Source: Undaria pinnatifida (taxonomy: Eukaryota; Sar; Phaeophyceae; Laminariales; Alariaceae). From it: a stretch of 64,000 bases of DNA. Positions 42,201 through 51,396 of the stretch are shown one piece after another. The DNA lies in NCBI GenBank assembly GCA_012845835.1, contig JABAKD010000022.1, positions 11,302,718 through 11,366,717 of the forward strand, in the 5' to 3' direction. Both the position numbers and the translations under genes were made by a program. The notes beneath the pieces were generated by a model, which was not told the DNA's origin, made no database searches, and saw nothing but the letters and a program-made list of their open reading frames with translations. Position 1 is the stretch's first letter; every line of letters starts with the position of its first letter.

Positions 42201-45200
42201 AATTTGTCCCCAAAATCGTGGGTGAGGGTCTAGGAACGTTAACTCTTGCTCTCTTCCGTTGCCGACGACTGTCAATCAATGTCTACAGTGGCAAGCAGGT
42301 GCCATCAGCGCGCTTCAGGAACGCTACAACCTCTCGTCGCTGGAGTTCGTGGGCGCGTCAGCTGGGGCCCTAGCGGCGACTTTGGCTGCTTGTGACGCGG
42401 ACATGGATCTGGCCATGACTCTCGCTCTCGAACTGTGCGACGTCAACGAGGTGAAGAGTCATGCTACAGTAGAGGTTACAGTAGTGGTCCCTACATTGTG
42501 CCGACTGAGTAGTGGCGGTGGCCCGCTACAGCGTCTGTGACGTTGCTTGGCACAAATGGGGACAACCAGCAGTGGCAGTATACGGAGTAGTGCCGGTTGC
42601 CGCTGTAGTGCCTGCTTTTCCGGTTGACACATACCGACACTACAGACAGACCACTACTGTACTTGATTTTTTATTATGTTCCCAAGCATAACCTCTACAG
42701 CCCACCCACAAACGGACTTTGATAGGAGCTGTGCGCTCGACGCGATAAACAATATCATCAGCTAGGCATTGCACACATTACACGTGAAACGCAAATGGGA
42801 CTGCCAAAATGTTGAGTAGTTCCTCGGTTGTGTGTCCCCTCCAGCCAGATAGTGTTGGGCCAAAAATGACCCAGACCATAATATGGCGCTGAGCCATCCG
42901 TACCAGTAGTAGCCGGTGAAGCTGCTACATTGCCCGGTGATGGCTCTTTCTTGCTCAACCGTCAAATACCCGTAGCACAATGGTGCACAGTACATTGATT
43001 CGTACTTTCGAGCCCCAATGGCTTGTTGTGCAACAGTACGTCCACCTCTGTCATCGAATTTTGAATACTTGCTCGCCCAGGGCCCTGGAATTGCGAATCG
43101 GTTGTAACTGACCAGCATGGATGGTGCTCAGCGTTTCTGTTGTTATTTTCAGCAGACGGCGGACGCAGACATCTGTGCGTATATATTTTTTCGTCCGTAA
43201 TGTGCACGGGACAAGTCCAGCTGTCCGCCCTCGAGTCCGCTCTCCCACTGCTCTGCTTCCATCGCTCTCTTGAACATTTCGGCCAGGTAGTATTAGCGCT
43301 ACGAATCCTCTTCGACAACCTATCTCAGTTCACAGCGACTCGGTGTGACCTCTGACAGTCTCTAGCAGAGACAGCCTACGACGTCACACTCCAACAGGTT
43401 ATGAGCCTCGAATTTAACGGTACCACAAAGCAGCAACTCAGACCCCAACCAATTCGACCTGCTCTATAAACATGCGCATTATGGGTCAGAAGCGTAGATG
43501 ACCACTCTGTTCAGGGGCAACATTGCTGAATCACCCGAGGTATCCACCAAGAAACCCGGGGATGGAACGCAGATGTCCCCTGGTGACCACATTGCACGTT
43601 GATGTAGACGACATATGGTGACACTCCGCTGTGACATGTTGCACATCGTTTGCAGATCTGGACTCGACCGCTAGGTCTCGCTGGCGTTTGGGGGGCGATG
43701 GTAGAGGATTGGCTTGACGAACTCTTGCCAGATAACGCGGACTCTATTTGCCGAGATCGCGTTCATTTGTTGGTGGGTGGGTGGGTGGGTGGGCGAGCGG
43801 GCGGGTGGGTGGGCGAGCGGGCGGGTGGGTGGGTATTTTGCACAGAGTCGAATAAGTGAGACAAGTTGCTGCCATAAGATACGTCGGAGGTGTGCAAGGG
43901 TTGGTTTTCGGTTAAACGCATCTGCCTTCCACTTGAAATGAGCATATCATGCAGTGTACCATCCGCGGTAAAACGGGCACAGTCCTGCTCGCGACACTCG
44001 CATGCCCCCCTTGGGTAGTGAGCAATACTGCTTTTCAGATTGTTGTGTTCGGCCAGAGCAGAAAATCATGACGCGTCCGAGGCTCGAGGAGCACGACGTT
44101 TCGCGTAGCGTATTATATGCGGAGCAGATTGAGGGAGTTCCGAATCTGTCTGCGTGGTATTGCTGTAGATTTCGTCAAGTTGTTAAGTCCGCACATTTGG
44201 GGTACTTGGCAGATATTACCCTTTTACAGCTTCTTTACATGTGGCGAATGAAGTTCAATGGCTCAGGTGTCGCCGCATTTGTCTCCAGTTGCACCGCATT
44301 TGTCTCCAGTTGCATCGCATTTGTTTCCAGTTGCACCGCATTTGTTTTTGTATCGTATGGATCTGTCAGACGTTTATAGATGAATGCCTGCTTGTACTAA
44401 CCCACTCTGATCTGCTCTATTATTCATCACGAACGAATCAGATGCTTGGAGTTTGGCCTGAACCAGGAAAACGATTGGCCGTTTCTGACTTCTCGAGCAA
44501 GGAGGACCTGATAAAGTCCTGCATGGCGTCGGTGCACATCCCTTACTTCATGAACCAGAAATTGACGGCGTTGCACAGGGAAAGCAGGTGCGACGACGCT
44601 GCGCGGTGTGTTTTTTTGGCATTCCTGCACGAGTGCAACCATGCAAAAATGAGTCTGAGGAAGCGGTTGGTATTTAAATCTATACAATATCCTTCGTTGG
44701 TGTCAGGGATTTGGTCAGGAGTTTTTTTTTGTCTCGGCCGAAGTATGCGATTCGCGGAACTGGAATTGTCGGTCGAATATAGCTTCGTTCGAGCGCCGCC
44801 TTCGGGGGGCGGCTCCAACGCCCCTCGCCCTGCCGTGTCCGTTCCGCACATCGACGTGAACGCGGACGGATGCCGAGCGAGACAAGCGAGAAGTTGGAAA
44901 AATACCGCATGCCAAGGAGGATTTTCGGAGATTTCGGATGTATCTTTATGTCTGCAACGCCTGGATGGTTTACAAAATTGGCATCATTTCCAAACGGTAC
45001 TTGATAATGTTTGGAATTTTGCGGTGGCATACTCTTGAGCGTTAGTTTCTTTGCTGTACTTTTTTACTAGTTCGTTTGGTTTCTTGCTCGGCCTTTTTAT
45101 TGCTTTTGTTTCTGCTCGCTTTGCCAGCTGGAAATTCAATTTTTTAGTGTGGGTTCACCTAAAACGTGACACAAATTACCGACGATATCCAACAACTTCG

Positions 45201-48200
45201 TGACACAAATTACCAACGGCAAGACGTTTCGTGAAAAAATAACTCCCAAATCATGATATTTTCACGTAGTAGCAGAATCTCGAGACAAAACCAAGCAGGT
45301 AGAGCCGTCTCTTCGGCCTTTGGCCCTGGCTTTAGCACGGCCGCTGACACTCCAGGCAGCCTCTGCTGTAGGCATGAACGAGTTCGGTTGATTCGCAGCG
45401 AACTATCCCGCTGTGCTCGCTTCTATGTGGCCATTGTCCATGCCGTTTCATGTCACCTTCCTTCTGTTTTGAGCTCGTCGTCGTACGGTTGAGGTACGAG
45501 GAAACCCGTACGTACTGGGTGAGAACAGCAGTGTGTACGACGAGCATGAACGCCAACTGACATTGGCAAACAAACAACATCAGGTGTAGCAGCAGTAGCC
45601 GAAGGGCGAAACTTCTAGCACATACTGCAGCAACTAGTAGCAACCACAACCACAGCAGATAGCTCGAAGTGCAGTACGAATGCCGTTGGCAAGTTTATAA
45701 ATTAGTCGTACACGCATCACTCTGTCCAATATATGACAGAATCTCGAGACAAAACCAAGCAGGTAGAGCCGTCTCTTCGGCCTTTGGCCCTGGCTTTAGC
45801 ACGGCCGCTGACACTCCAGGCAGCCTCTGCTGTAGGCATGCACGAGTGCGGTTGATTCGCAGCGAACTATCCCGCTGTGCTCGCTTCTATGTGGCCATTG
45901 TCCATGCCATTTCATGCCACCTTCCTTCTGTTTTGAGCTCGTCGTACGGTTGAGGTACGAGGAAACCCGTACGTACTCGGTGAGAACAGCAGTATGTACG
46001 ACGAGCATGAACGCCAACTGACATTGGCAAACGCACAACAGCAGGTGTAGCGTGTAGCAGCAGAAGCCGTAGGGCGAAACTTCTAGCACATACTGCAGCA
46101 ACTAGTAGCAACCAGAACCACAGCAGATAGCTCAAAGTGCAGTACGAGTGCCGTTGGCAAGTTTAGTCGCACACGCATCACTCTGTCCAATATATAACAA
46201 CCGTTTTATGTTCATATTGATGAAGAAAAAAATATTACATTTCCTGTAAGAATGATACGTCGTACCAGCGGACGTTCTGGTGTGCTGCTGCCGTGAGACC
46301 ATCGAGCACACCGCATGTTTTCCCAAACAAGAGCCAACAAGAGGCAGGGCACAGGGGCCCCCAACACAGAGACACGTGACAACCACGGCCAGCTGTCGAT
46401 CGCGTAATTGGCCAGTAGTCCGTGCTTCGGTGGGTGTATCGGAAGTCGTTCGTAGTACTGCTGTAGAATGTCGAAAAACCACGTGACATCCCGTTCTGGT
46501 GGCAGACTCGCCAGTAGACCCCCCCCAAATTTATTTTCTCTTCTTTTTCTTGGCCCCATGCACCCATTTCCTTTCCTTTCTCTTCTTTGTTCTTTGTTTT
46601 TTTTTTCCAATTGACTTGCGTCTGTTGTGCGTATGCGTAGTGATAGATACTACGTGTAATATATACGTGGTAGTCTTTCTTGGGTGGCAAGCGGTATAGT
46701 CGGTTTTTCCAGGCGCGAGTAATGAGACGTATGCACCGGTATGGACCTGGCACATCGTAGACTGACTCCCGATTTCACTTTTTATATGTTGCTGGTGGAG
46801 GCATGAATTGCGTCAGCTGTGATTTATGCGTGTACCACCTTGGGTTGTTTGTGTGTTTCCCTAGGGTATTCCTCAGCTCCAGGGTGACTGGGGCCTGTCC
46901 TGTGACCACGGACTTGATTATGCGAGTTAGTGTGAGATTAACAACAACAGCAACAACTGAAATATTGCCTGTTTCTTGACCTTTCAGCTGCTTCGTGCAA
47001 ATTTGGTTTTTCTGCCAACACGATTTTGAACTTTTTCGCGATTTTTTCTTTCTTTTTGTCTAGTAAGTTGAACCTCCTACCATTTGCCGCTAATTTGCCG
47101 CCTGTGCATTAGTTGCGGAACGGTCCAGCTTCAGCTTTTCTTTGATTCCCACCATTTGTTTTGTACTTGACGAAGCTTCATCGGCTGAGATCTGATTTAT
47201 GATATCTAAAACTCCGCGTACGCTGATATTTAGGTATTTGGCGCTTTATTCTATATCGCGTCAACCATCGTAATATCATACAATATGGGGGAGGGAATGT
47301 AATCTCTATGCAAAGATCCTGTTTTGTTTTAATCAATTGTCAGCCGGCTGCCCCTGTGGTCTTCTAGTGGTTTTACCCTCGAATACTACTAACGTTTGGT
47401 TGTCCTTGAGTTCGACACCCACCACGATAAGATTTGACTTTATTTGCAAAAATGCAAAAAATAAAAAGGGATCAACTGCTGAGAACGCCTAGCAGCGTGA
47501 GTAGGTACAATTCGACGCGAGTCGACGAGGGAAGAGAATGCTGGATTCTCCTCGCGGTAAAAATGAAGGCACGTGCCGAAGTGGGGAGGGAGGAGGAGGG
47601 CCCGCTATGTGACCCCGGATCTGAGTTACTACTGGGAGGGAGTACGAGAGTGGTGCGGGGATAATAAATGGGATGAAGAAAAACAAATGTTGCAAAGGTA
47701 CAGTATTATTACTACCAGTAAATAATATGTCAGTCTCTAGGAAATACGCACGGCACTATTAGCAGTCGTTATGGTAGAGACACTCCGGATAGTATGTATT
47801 GAGGGGACGCGTCCGATTTCGACAACGTGAAAGCACCCACGAAGCAAAGACAGCAGACACACATATCCCGCCTTCCCGAGAAAAAACAGAGAAGAAGCGC
47901 TACGCCAACCTCTCGTACGAGCAAAGCCACCCAGCACCTATCTTAGACAACGCCGCCGCAACGAGAGATCGCCCTCCTCTTCTACGTTTTCCTCCTCGCC
48001 CGCGATGACGCAGACCAATCAATGCGACAGCCTTCACGTAACAAACAAAGCAATCTTCTTCCAACACCTCGCCGGCTGACATGGGCCCATGTCGATGTTT
48101 GATGCAAATCGACTTTGCATCCTGTCGACTTCGAACCTCCATTGCCACGGGGACAGCAGTGCAGTCTCTTCATTAATGCCAATGCCTCTTTTGTTTCACC

Positions 48201-50050
48201 TAGAGGCGACGCAGGCTCTCAATAATACTCTTTTCGGTATTTTTGTTAGATAGACGCCAACTTTTACTTGACGGCGCATTTAACATAGTGTGTTTCGCCT
48301 ATCCTTGCCTTCTTTGTTGTATAATATTACGTTTTTCTTCTGTCAAAGCATGACTTTCATAATCCCATGTTCGTATTAAACTCTTGGCACTACTTTAAAG
48401 TTCGCATGCCAAATCGGACAGCTACACCTTAAGTTGTCGAAGTGCTGCCCTGCCCTACCCGAAGCATGGGCGCTGGCGAATGCCGGCGCCCATGCGGAGC
48501 CCTTGTATTTTTTTTAATTATTCTAACGACGTCACCTGTGAGGTCGACGAATTTAGGGTCGAAACTCATTACTCAGCTTTGCAAGCTGCGTACTATATCG
48601 ATCGCCCGACTTTAGTAAGTTTCACAAATCAATGCCGAATATAAGATTATATTATACCATGTTACCTCTCATGTATAACCCATTATTATTCGCTGTGAGG
48701 CCAGGCTGCGATAGTTAGAACCGACTACCTACCAGTTGAAATTCGACGTCAAGTCAGCCGTCCAGCAGGCTTCGGATTTCGTGTTGTGGTATAGAGGGTG
48801 TTTTGCTTCTTGTGTACTCCGACCATAGATGCCACAATTTTTTCTCGTATTTGCGCAGCAGTGAGGCGGCGGGAGTTGCTGATTTCCGTCATGTACAACA
48901 AAGGACACCCAATAAGAAACGAGGAAGTAAGAAAACCAGGCTGACATTTACAGAGAAATGTGAAACCCGGGAGCCGTTATACTGAAGTTAGTGTAGAAAG
49001 CACCCTCTCCCGAATAAGAAACCCAACCTAAGCCAGTGTTTCTGTTCGTGTTGGTTGTCCTGTACCGCCGTACTAAAGACACTAAAAACTACTTCGGTGC
49101 GGTGGCCATGCAGAGCCGGCCTTTGTTTGTCGGCAAGGCATCATTCGCGCATTTTAGCGCGGACTTAACAGAGCGGGCTTGGCGAATTTCTTCGATGCTG
49201 GCTGCCCTTCCAAAGCATGTTAACATTGATCCACGACTTAATGCGCTGACTGCTGTTTTTCGGGCTTCCGCCGACCGGTGCTCGGTTCGTCGTGTTCCCG
49301 CGCGGCCAGATACGTTGATGGATCTTTCAGGGCTAGCCGCGAAGATTTATCTCTGGGGGCAAGCCAGCCTACAGGTATGCATCGTGATGATCTGCCTCTC
49401 GAATCGATGCACTTGACCAGGATCAACCTATATTGTACAACGTGAATAGAGCTACAATACGTACTTGTGTAGGTGGCTATTAATGACGGTTTTGGTAGTA
49501 TTGGGATGACAACTCATATATGCGATGCGCGAGCGCGTGACGAACGCCACACATTTCCACGAACTCATGAACAAAACAAACATGTCTAAGGACAGAAAAT
49601 TGTTGTAACGGTGACGGGCGGTAATTCTGGGCCAAAATGCGGTCGGGGACGCTTGCTAATTTCATGACTACTAAGTTTTAGTGTTGGATAATGCGGCCGT
49701 ACCCCCGTAGCTGGTGCTTGTTTTATGGTGAAGGACCGTCAGTACACATAACAATAGGCAGCTTTAAAACGATGACGTCGAATTTACGTAAGAATTTCAC
49801 GTAATCCCGCACCTTCGCCCGTATCATCCCACCCGCAGTGTACTTTGACTATGAAGACGATGTGGTGATGGCGGAGAGGCGAGGAAACTTCTTAAGCCTC
49901 ACCAACCAAGATGGGCTGTTGTTCATGAGGCAGAGAGGCTACGAACATGTGCAAGCTATGGTGGCGGATGGCAAGCTCGACTGCTTAAGAGAAGCAGCCC
50001 TGCCGTCGATAAGGCGGAAGAACGTTAGCGAACGGGTTCGAAACCGTTAG
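29925..50050 (+). CDS. Patatin-like phospholipase with plastid-type N-terminus (gene level)
   Basis: Exons found: 29925-30203, 42289-42450, 43656-43776, 44467-44587 and 49839-50050. Together they read through the oxyanion motif (SFPGGGIFFW|WQAG), the nucleophile elbow GASAG (Ser codon 42358), and the patatin core (RPLGLAGVWGAMVEDWLDEL; KRLAVSDFSSKEDLIKSCMA; SVHIPYFMNQKLTA) to a C-terminal segment (VYFDYEDDVVMAERRGNFLSL). Patatins hydrolyse acyl esters of phospho- or galactolipids with a Ser-Asp dyad. The N-terminus MRGLGALIAINRLLLASAF-ISP is a signal-peptide-like helix ending at ASA-F, the ochrophyte plastid-import signature. Intron 1 is 12,085 bp. The exon with the catalytic Asp (DGS/DGG) was not found: exon 4 ends phase 2 and the last exon needs phase 1, so a piece is missing in my model or the gene is broken. 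Confidence 0.75.
30571..30905 (+). repeat. R1 GC-rich repeat, 117-bp tandem pair
   Basis: AGCGCTCGGTTGGTGCATCCCTGGCATCTCCGGTGGCTCATCAG...CCGCAGCGC(C/T)ATAGCTCGCAGCAACGCAGC occurs twice, 117 bp apart, followed by a CAGTGCCCTGCGATGCC run. Related to 33930-34111, 37690-37855 and 53830-53995. Confidence 0.75.
31010..31140 (+). repeat. R1 repeat with TATATATAG block
   Basis: GTTGGATCACAACGCACCCCCAGCT...CCCGGCTATATATAGCTCAGCAG followed by GTGCCG-rich sequence. Same block at 32030, 33035, 37970 and 54030. The conserved TATATATAG resembles a TATA box that travels with the repeat. Confidence 0.65.
31795..31975 (-). repeat. Pair of tRNA-derived SINE-like repeats
   Basis: The minus strand contains GGTTCGAATCCCGGTGTGATCGGGGG followed by AAAAAAATTATCCTCAT (B box GGTTCGAATCC near 31945), and a diverged second copy about 120 bp away (GGTTGAATCCAGGGGTCATACG, then AAAAAAAAATGATCCTC). 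A perfect B box with an A-rich tail suggests a SINE. No A box or cloverleaf was resolved, so this is not called a tRNA. Confidence 0.5.
31975..33930 (+). repeat. Two tandem copies of a ~990-bp composite repeat (R1-R2-R3)
   Basis: TACTACACCAGGTTTGTACATACCATCA(G/A)(G/A)TACTACGCTGTTGGATCACA starts at 31990 and again at 32980. Each unit then has the TATATATAG/GTGCGGAGCCG block, an oligo-C/GTAACACCGGTAACAAAAGCACA block, GGGCAATTTGCTCTGCACAAG, CATGGGCCTCTTCTTTCTG, the terminal GC hairpin, GGAGCCCTTGTA, and R3 (CTTTCTGCTGAAA...CTCGATTGGTG...ACCGCCTCCGTGCATTA...TGACTTTTCAGCTGCTTTCTGC). Copies are highly similar, implying recent duplication. Confidence 0.85.
34112..34453 (+). repeat. 5' LTR
   Basis: TG...CA boundaries; contains CCCCCCCTCAGGCC/AAGGGGGGATAC, a short hairpin near its 3' end. 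Confidence 0.85.
34454..36929 (+). other. Interior of the LTR element
   Basis: Only short frames; the longest (about 121 codons, minus strand 34820-34455) lacks recognisable motifs. The first ~500 bp are GC-rich, the remainder AT-rich. No primer-binding site matching a common tRNA 3' end was recognised after the 5' LTR (it continues ATTATCGATAATTCAGG). Confidence 0.6.
36930..37271 (+). repeat. 3' LTR
   Basis: Same sequence as 34112-34453. Confidence 0.85.
37272..38760 (+). repeat. Further R3, R1 and R2 units
   Basis: R3 at about 37290-37680 parallels 33540-33930. R1 follows at 37690-37855 and 37970-38115, then R2 at 38505-38745, ending in a mutated hairpin (gtcagcagcccgtgg). GGTACCAGGTACC-like strings (about 38115 and 38790) recur at unit edges. 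Confidence 0.7.
38890..39205 (+). repeat. R2 unit with intact terminal hairpin followed by an R4 copy
   Basis: R2 from 38890, hairpin arms GCGGGCGGC / GCCGCCCGC at 39079-39100, GGAGCGGAGCCCTT, then R4 (GATCGAAGATTTCGTCGAAATTCGTCTTCGCAAGCTGTGTGTGA) at about 39150. Confidence 0.7.
39426..40910. mobile_element. Fold-back element with ~480-bp inverted arms and nested inverted repeats
   Basis: Left arm 39426-~40000 and right arm ~40040-40513 are inverted copies, both beginning CTC(G)AGGGCACTCTGAGGTG TTCCCTCATCG. A second, smaller palindrome follows (GATTATAGTGATAACGA...GGCCTGGTATCCACA against GTGGATACCAGGCCC...TCGTTATCACTATAA, centre about 40625), then a third direct-oriented copy of the arm end at 40765-40910. 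The structure matches fold-back DNA transposons. The left arm carries an open frame (39675-39920, MADGTDTPGPGEGRRD...) with an acidic/Pro motif EEEAYFSPREPSPEQ that is repeated immediately downstream. No transposase core was recognised. Confidence 0.8.
39675..40146 (+). CDS. Possible short ORFs of the fold-back element, EEEAYFSPREPSPEQ repeats
   Basis: The ATG at 39675 opens 81 codons ending EGELR-stop. A second frame from 39928 (MEEVEEEAYFSPREPSPEQR) repeats the last 25 residues and runs 72 codons. The duplication is also visible at DNA level (AAGAAGAAGCGTA(C/T)TTCAGCC). Acidic, Ser/Pro-rich, no known domain. May be a fragment captured in the arm rather than an expressed protein. Confidence 0.3.
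41355..41600. repeat. ~165-bp tandem duplication
   Basis: GCAAGAGAGAAACCGCGGGGCCATCTACACCCA...GTGTGATCCAG and GCAAGAGAGAGATGGCGGCGCCATCTCCACCCA...GTGTGCTCCAG, about 165 bp apart. Confidence 0.6.
42289..42450 (+). CDS. Patatin gene exon 2 (nucleophile elbow)
   Basis: Acceptor tgtctacag|TGGCAA and donor aacgag|GTGAAG, phase 0 both. Reads WQAGAISALQERYNLSSLEF, VGASAGALAATLAACDADMD, LAMTLALELCDVNE. GASAG is the lipase GxSxG motif and ALQERY precedes it as in patatins. Confidence 0.88.
42555..42640 (+). repeat. Repeat F copy
   Basis: ACAACCAGCAGTGGCAGTATACGGAGTAGTGCCGGTTGCCGCTGTAGTGC; pair of 28835-28915. Confidence 0.7.
43656..43776 (+). CDS. Patatin gene exon 3
   Basis: Acceptor gtttgcag|ATCTGG (phase 0). 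IWTRPLGLAGVWGAMVEDWL, DELLPDNADSICRDRVHLLV. The donor lies in a GTGG/GCGG microsatellite (43772-43832) that offers several GTGGGT donors. The one at 43777 gives the phase-1 end needed by exon 4. Confidence 0.82.
43772..43835. repeat. GTGG / GCGGGTGG microsatellite at the exon 3 donor
   Basis: GTGGGTGGGTGGGTGGGTGG-GCGAGCGGGCGGGTGG repeated. It contains many potential GT donors in register 4, so splice-site choice could shift the frame. Confidence 0.85.
44250..44360. repeat. 18-bp tandem repeat TTGCACCGCATTTGTCTCCAG
   Basis: Four units of CCGCATTTGT(C/T)TCCAGTTG; homologous to 26510-26600 including the GTTCAATGGCTCAG lead. Confidence 0.7.
44467..44587 (+). CDS. Patatin gene exon 4
   Basis: Acceptor tgaaccag|GAAAAC (phase 1) and donor aaagcag|GTGCGA (phase 2). 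KRLAVSDFSSKEDLIKSCMA, SVHIPYFMNQKLTALHRES. Corresponds to the patatin segment preceding the DGG/DGS catalytic Asp. The open frame continues far beyond the donor (to 45038) but loses protein character. Confidence 0.82.
45273..46200. repeat. 464-bp tandem duplication
   Basis: AATCTCGAGACAAAACCAAGCAGGTAGAGCCGTCTCTTCGG starts at 45275 and 45739. The copies stay nearly identical through GTACGACGAGCATGAACGCC and CACTCTGTCCAATATAT. Unit length 464 bp. In patatin intron 4; no gene seen. Confidence 0.9.
46960..47195 (+). repeat. R3 repeat fragment
   Basis: TTTCTTGACCTTTCAGCTGCTTCGTGC...TTTTTCTGCCAACACGATTTTGAAC...GCCGCTAATTTGCCGCCTGTGCATTA...GCGGAACGGTCCAGCTT; see 33700-33900 and 37450-37680. Confidence 0.75.
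48460..48610 (+). repeat. Hairpin-ended repeat end plus R4 copy
   Basis: A 14-bp stem (GCATGGGCGCTGGC / GCCGGCGCCCATGC, loop GAAT, 48464-48495) is directly followed by GGAGCCCTTGTA. The same trailing sequence follows the GC hairpin of R2, but the stem sequence differs. R4 (GTCGACGAATTTAGGGTCGAAACTCATT...CTTTGCAAGCTGCGT) follows at 48545-48600. Confidence 0.65.
48966..49045 (-). repeat. Repeat E copy, reversed
   Basis: GGGAGCCGTTATACTGAAGTTAGTGTAGAAAGCACCCTCTCCCGAATAAGAAACCCAACCTAAGCC; the best-preserved copy. Confidence 0.65.
49108..49374 (+). CDS. Possible exon of unknown gene inside patatin intron 4
   Basis: From an ATG at 49108 an open frame of 89 codons (MQSRPLFVGKASFAHFSADL...TLMDLSGLAAKIYLWGQASLQ) ends at a good donor (tacag|GTATGC, phase 0). 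The composition looks protein-like. It does not resemble patatin, and its phase does not fit the gap between patatin exon 4 (phase 2) and the last exon (phase 1). It could be a captured fragment or a nested gene. Confidence 0.3.
49839..50050 (+). CDS. Patatin gene last exon
   Basis: Acceptor acccgcag|TGTACT (needs one base, giving V). YFDYEDDVVMAERRGNFLSL, TNQDGLLFMRQRGYEHVQAM, VADGKLDCLREA, then AALPSIRRKNVSERVRNR-TAG. The D-D...RG.FL.L...G...M...GYE layout agrees with patatin C-termini. The last nine or so residues and the stop are read from the start of the tandem repeat that begins at about 50020. Confidence 0.65.
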
Positions 50051-50230
50051 CGAACGGTAGCGATTACGTTAACGAAAGGTTTCGAAAACGTTAGCGAACG
50101 GTAACGAAACCTTTGGCGAACGGTTTCGAAAACGTTAGCGAACCGTAACGAAAAACGTTGGCGAACGGTTTCGAAAACGTTAGCGAACCGTAACAAAAAA
50201 CGTTGGCAAACGGTAGCAAGAACGTCAGCG
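50020..50230. repeat. AACGTTAGCGAACGGTTTCGAA tandem repeat
   Basis: About nine degenerate ~21-bp units alternating GTTAGCGAACGGTA and GTTTCGAAAACGTT. They begin inside the last codons of the patatin exon. Confidence 0.85.
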
Positions 50231-51396
50231 AATTGGCTGAAGGAGGCTTTTCGCGGCTTTGTTGCGCACGGCCCTTACGTGTGATTTATTTGCGGTCTGT
50301 GCGTCAGCTGAATTACGCCACTTTTTTATTACAAAAAACAAATACGTCAGCTGTGTGTTCGACGAGTGCGATGATACTTTTTATTAATTATTTTAATTTA
50401 CAAGAATGTCTGCATTTGGTCAAGATGGCTGCGACAAAATAATCCAGGCGTGCTTTATTCTCGTACCATACGTGGACGTCGGTGAGAACGACGAGGTGTT
50501 TGGACGAACCAACCAACAAATCGAAGCGCTGTTTTGACAGCGTGCTAGCTTGCTCCGGGCTGGTTGTTGCTTGCGACTTGAGACTCGCTGCCTGCTGATG
50601 ATGGGCGAATTGCATATATTGCTTGTTGGTTGCTTGCTGCCATCGAGCATCGGCGGAACTCCTACCACGCGGCAAACTAAATGCTCCTAATATTCACCTC
50701 ATACCAGGTATCTCTTTCTCCACCGCCGGGTCCACATGACAACATAAGCATATGAGAAAACGGAAACGCAGAAGAAAAAAATAATAATACGTACTACAGG
50801 GCGTCTGTGGGCGAGAAATTCCCTTCTTTAGTGCGTGTATATGTACCAGGTACATACGATGTTGGACTGAACTGTAGCCGCTCCATGGACCCTGGTCTAC
50901 TATCATAGAGACTACCATTCAGCGCATATTCTAGGTTAACAACACCACAACACAATAATCATACGCAACGTCTGCCTGCTGTGAATTGAAGGAATCCATG
51001 CATATTCCCCACGTTCATTAATTTCCATTTTCGACGGATATGATATATAGGGCGCTCCTCTACCATGTCTGAAACAACACAGACCGTGTTGGTATTGCAC
51101 GACAACATACAGAGAGCTCTAGAACGGTCTGAACAACGCAGACCAAGTTGAAGTACAAAATATACTCTAGCGTAGAGAGCTCTAGCATGACTGAAACAGT
51201 GCATCTCAAGTTGCTGGTAATAATCCATCACACCTAGAGCTCTATCAAAAGAATGACTGAACCAATGCAGACCACGTTGGTGAGACAAAATACATACACT
51301 CGCTTGATATCCCTTTTATGTACCACGCGCAACAACTACTTCACACAAAATCGACGAAACCCTCGAAAACGCTTGCGAGGTGCAGTTCCAAACGTG
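50231..51396. other. Intergenic region between convergent genes
   Basis: Contains a ~65-75-bp tandem repeat at 51050-51290 (AGAGCTCTA(G)...TGACTGAA(A)CA...CAGACCA(A/C)GTTG, four units) and otherwise no recognisable feature. The patatin 3' UTR and the minus-gene 3' UTR should lie here. Confidence 0.5.
51050..51290. repeat. GAGCTCTA-type tandem repeat, four ~70-bp units
   Basis: The anchors CCATGTCTGAAACAACACAGACC, GGTCTGAACAACGCAGACC, ATGACTGAAACAGTGCATC and ATGACTGAACCAATGCAGACC lie 65-80 bp apart. Confidence 0.65.

Larger units (their letters stand above)
30204..42288 (+). other. Giant intron 1 of the patatin gene (12,085 bp)
   Basis: Inferred from the exact phase-0 join FPGGGIFFW|WQAGAISALQERY. 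Contains R1-R4 repeat units, SINE-like repeats, an LTR element, a fold-back element and a ~165-bp tandem duplication (41355-41600). I found no independent gene inside it. Confidence 0.75.

Noticed and set aside
44241-45038. 265-codon frame taken as a single gene
   Set aside because: Only 44467-44587 is patatin-like. The upstream part translates an 18-bp microsatellite and the downstream part passes a good donor and loses protein character.
46235-46753. 172-codon minus-strand frame and overlapping frames with a hydrophobic stretch
   Set aside because: Three overlapping frames are open on the same strand and none has a motif or clear splice sites; a short transmembrane-like segment is not enough.
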